64,000 bases of DNA from Cordilura impudica (lineage: Eukaryota; Arthropoda; Insecta; Diptera; Scathophagidae): positions 118,487,012 through 118,551,011 of the forward strand of contig OY821521.1 in the NCBI GenBank assembly GCA_963682025.1, given 5' to 3'. How positions within the stretch are numbered: the stretch's first letter is position 1; every line of letters begins with the position of its first letter. A program made the translations under genes and the position numbers. The notes beneath the pieces were generated by a model. The model did not search any database. It had not been told where the DNA came from and saw only the letters and a program-made list of their open reading frames with translations. Below are positions 63,859 through 64,000 of this stretch, piece by piece.

Positions 63859-64000
63859 CAGAAGAACGTATAGCGGCTTCAGTGGAGATTTTTGGTGATG
63901 TTCCCGAATTAAGCCATGGAGAGCCAACAGTAGTACCAACAATGCTATCAACATTTCTTGCATCGAATGCGAGATGCGAGAGTCCAGAAGTATCTGAATT
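63859..64000 (-). CDS. sbb: Coding exon (partial) of the host zinc-finger gene, upstream of the 14101-15070 exon
   Basis: The minus strand from the window edge is open for 142 nt: residues SGLSHLAFDARNVDSIVGTT then VGSPWLNSGTSPKISTEAAI and RSS. It ends one base into a codon at a consensus donor, G/GTGAGT (donor GT at 63858-63857). Base composition and the absence of stops contrast with the AT-rich DNA beside it. It is on the same strand as, and upstream of, the zinc-finger exon, so it most simply belongs to the same gene. I cannot confirm this from family knowledge, and its phase does not match the nearest acceptor of the next exon. Confidence 0.6.

Overview
The window is eukaryotic, AT-rich nuclear DNA, most likely from a higher fly (Brachycera). 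The only cellular coding sequence I can support is two minus-strand exons with good splice sites. One (14101-15070) encodes a C2H2 zinc finger of the scribbler/brakeless (vertebrate ZNF608/ZNF609) type. The other (63859-64000) lies at the right edge and runs out of the window. The rest reads as introns of this gene filled with transposable elements whose families (412/mdg1-type Ty3/Gypsy, errantivirus, BEL/Pao, jockey-like LINEs, Penelope, Transib, MITEs) are typical of flies.

Left part (1-14100): a BEL/Pao remnant on the minus strand (BEL-A, 1-2401). A jockey-like LINE remnant (LINE-A, minus) holds a Penelope-like element (PLE1, 4241-7602) with a 13-bp target duplication and inverted terminal pseudo-LTRs. 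A LINE reverse transcriptase remnant (LINE-B) is split by a 519-bp inverted-repeat element (MITE-1). A decayed gypsy-type errantivirus with an env remnant (about 8946-13650, minus) is split by MITE-2. Then comes the zinc-finger exon.

Middle part (15070-42900): a young 412/mdg1-like Gypsy element (Gypsy-1, 16004-23695, minus; 578-bp LTRs, TSD CCGG) sits inside a plus-strand LINE ORF1 remnant. After about 4 kb of unassigned DNA there is a plus-strand BEL/Pao element (BEL-B, from 28416). It carries a Harbinger-like MITE with a small ORF (MITE-3, TSD TAA) and, in its integrase, a Transib element whose ends look like V(D)J recombination signals. The Transib plus flanking BEL sequence is present twice, as a 4.25-kb direct tandem duplication with a 9-bp filler at the junction. 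Two minisatellites follow.

Right part (42900-64000): a three-level nest. BEL-C (gag 42925-43803, pol 61345-63210, plus) is split by Gypsy-2 (43808-61340, minus, TSD TCAT). Gypsy-2 is split by a 5'-truncated Penelope (PLE2) and by Gypsy-3 (49934-58491, TSD TTTG). Gypsy-3 has an uninterrupted 1184-codon pol and no gag. It ends in an LTR on the left but an inverted LTR on the right, so its outer ends are inverted repeats. Removing each insertion with one TSD copy restores the host element's reading frame, which supports the boundaries.

Nearly all element genes are broken; Gypsy-3 pol is the main exception. The most notable items are the Transib pair with RSS-like ends, the inverted-LTR Gypsy-3, hammerhead-like motifs shared by both Penelope elements, and a MITE carrying a potentially spliced small ORF. 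No tRNA, rRNA or CRISPR was seen.
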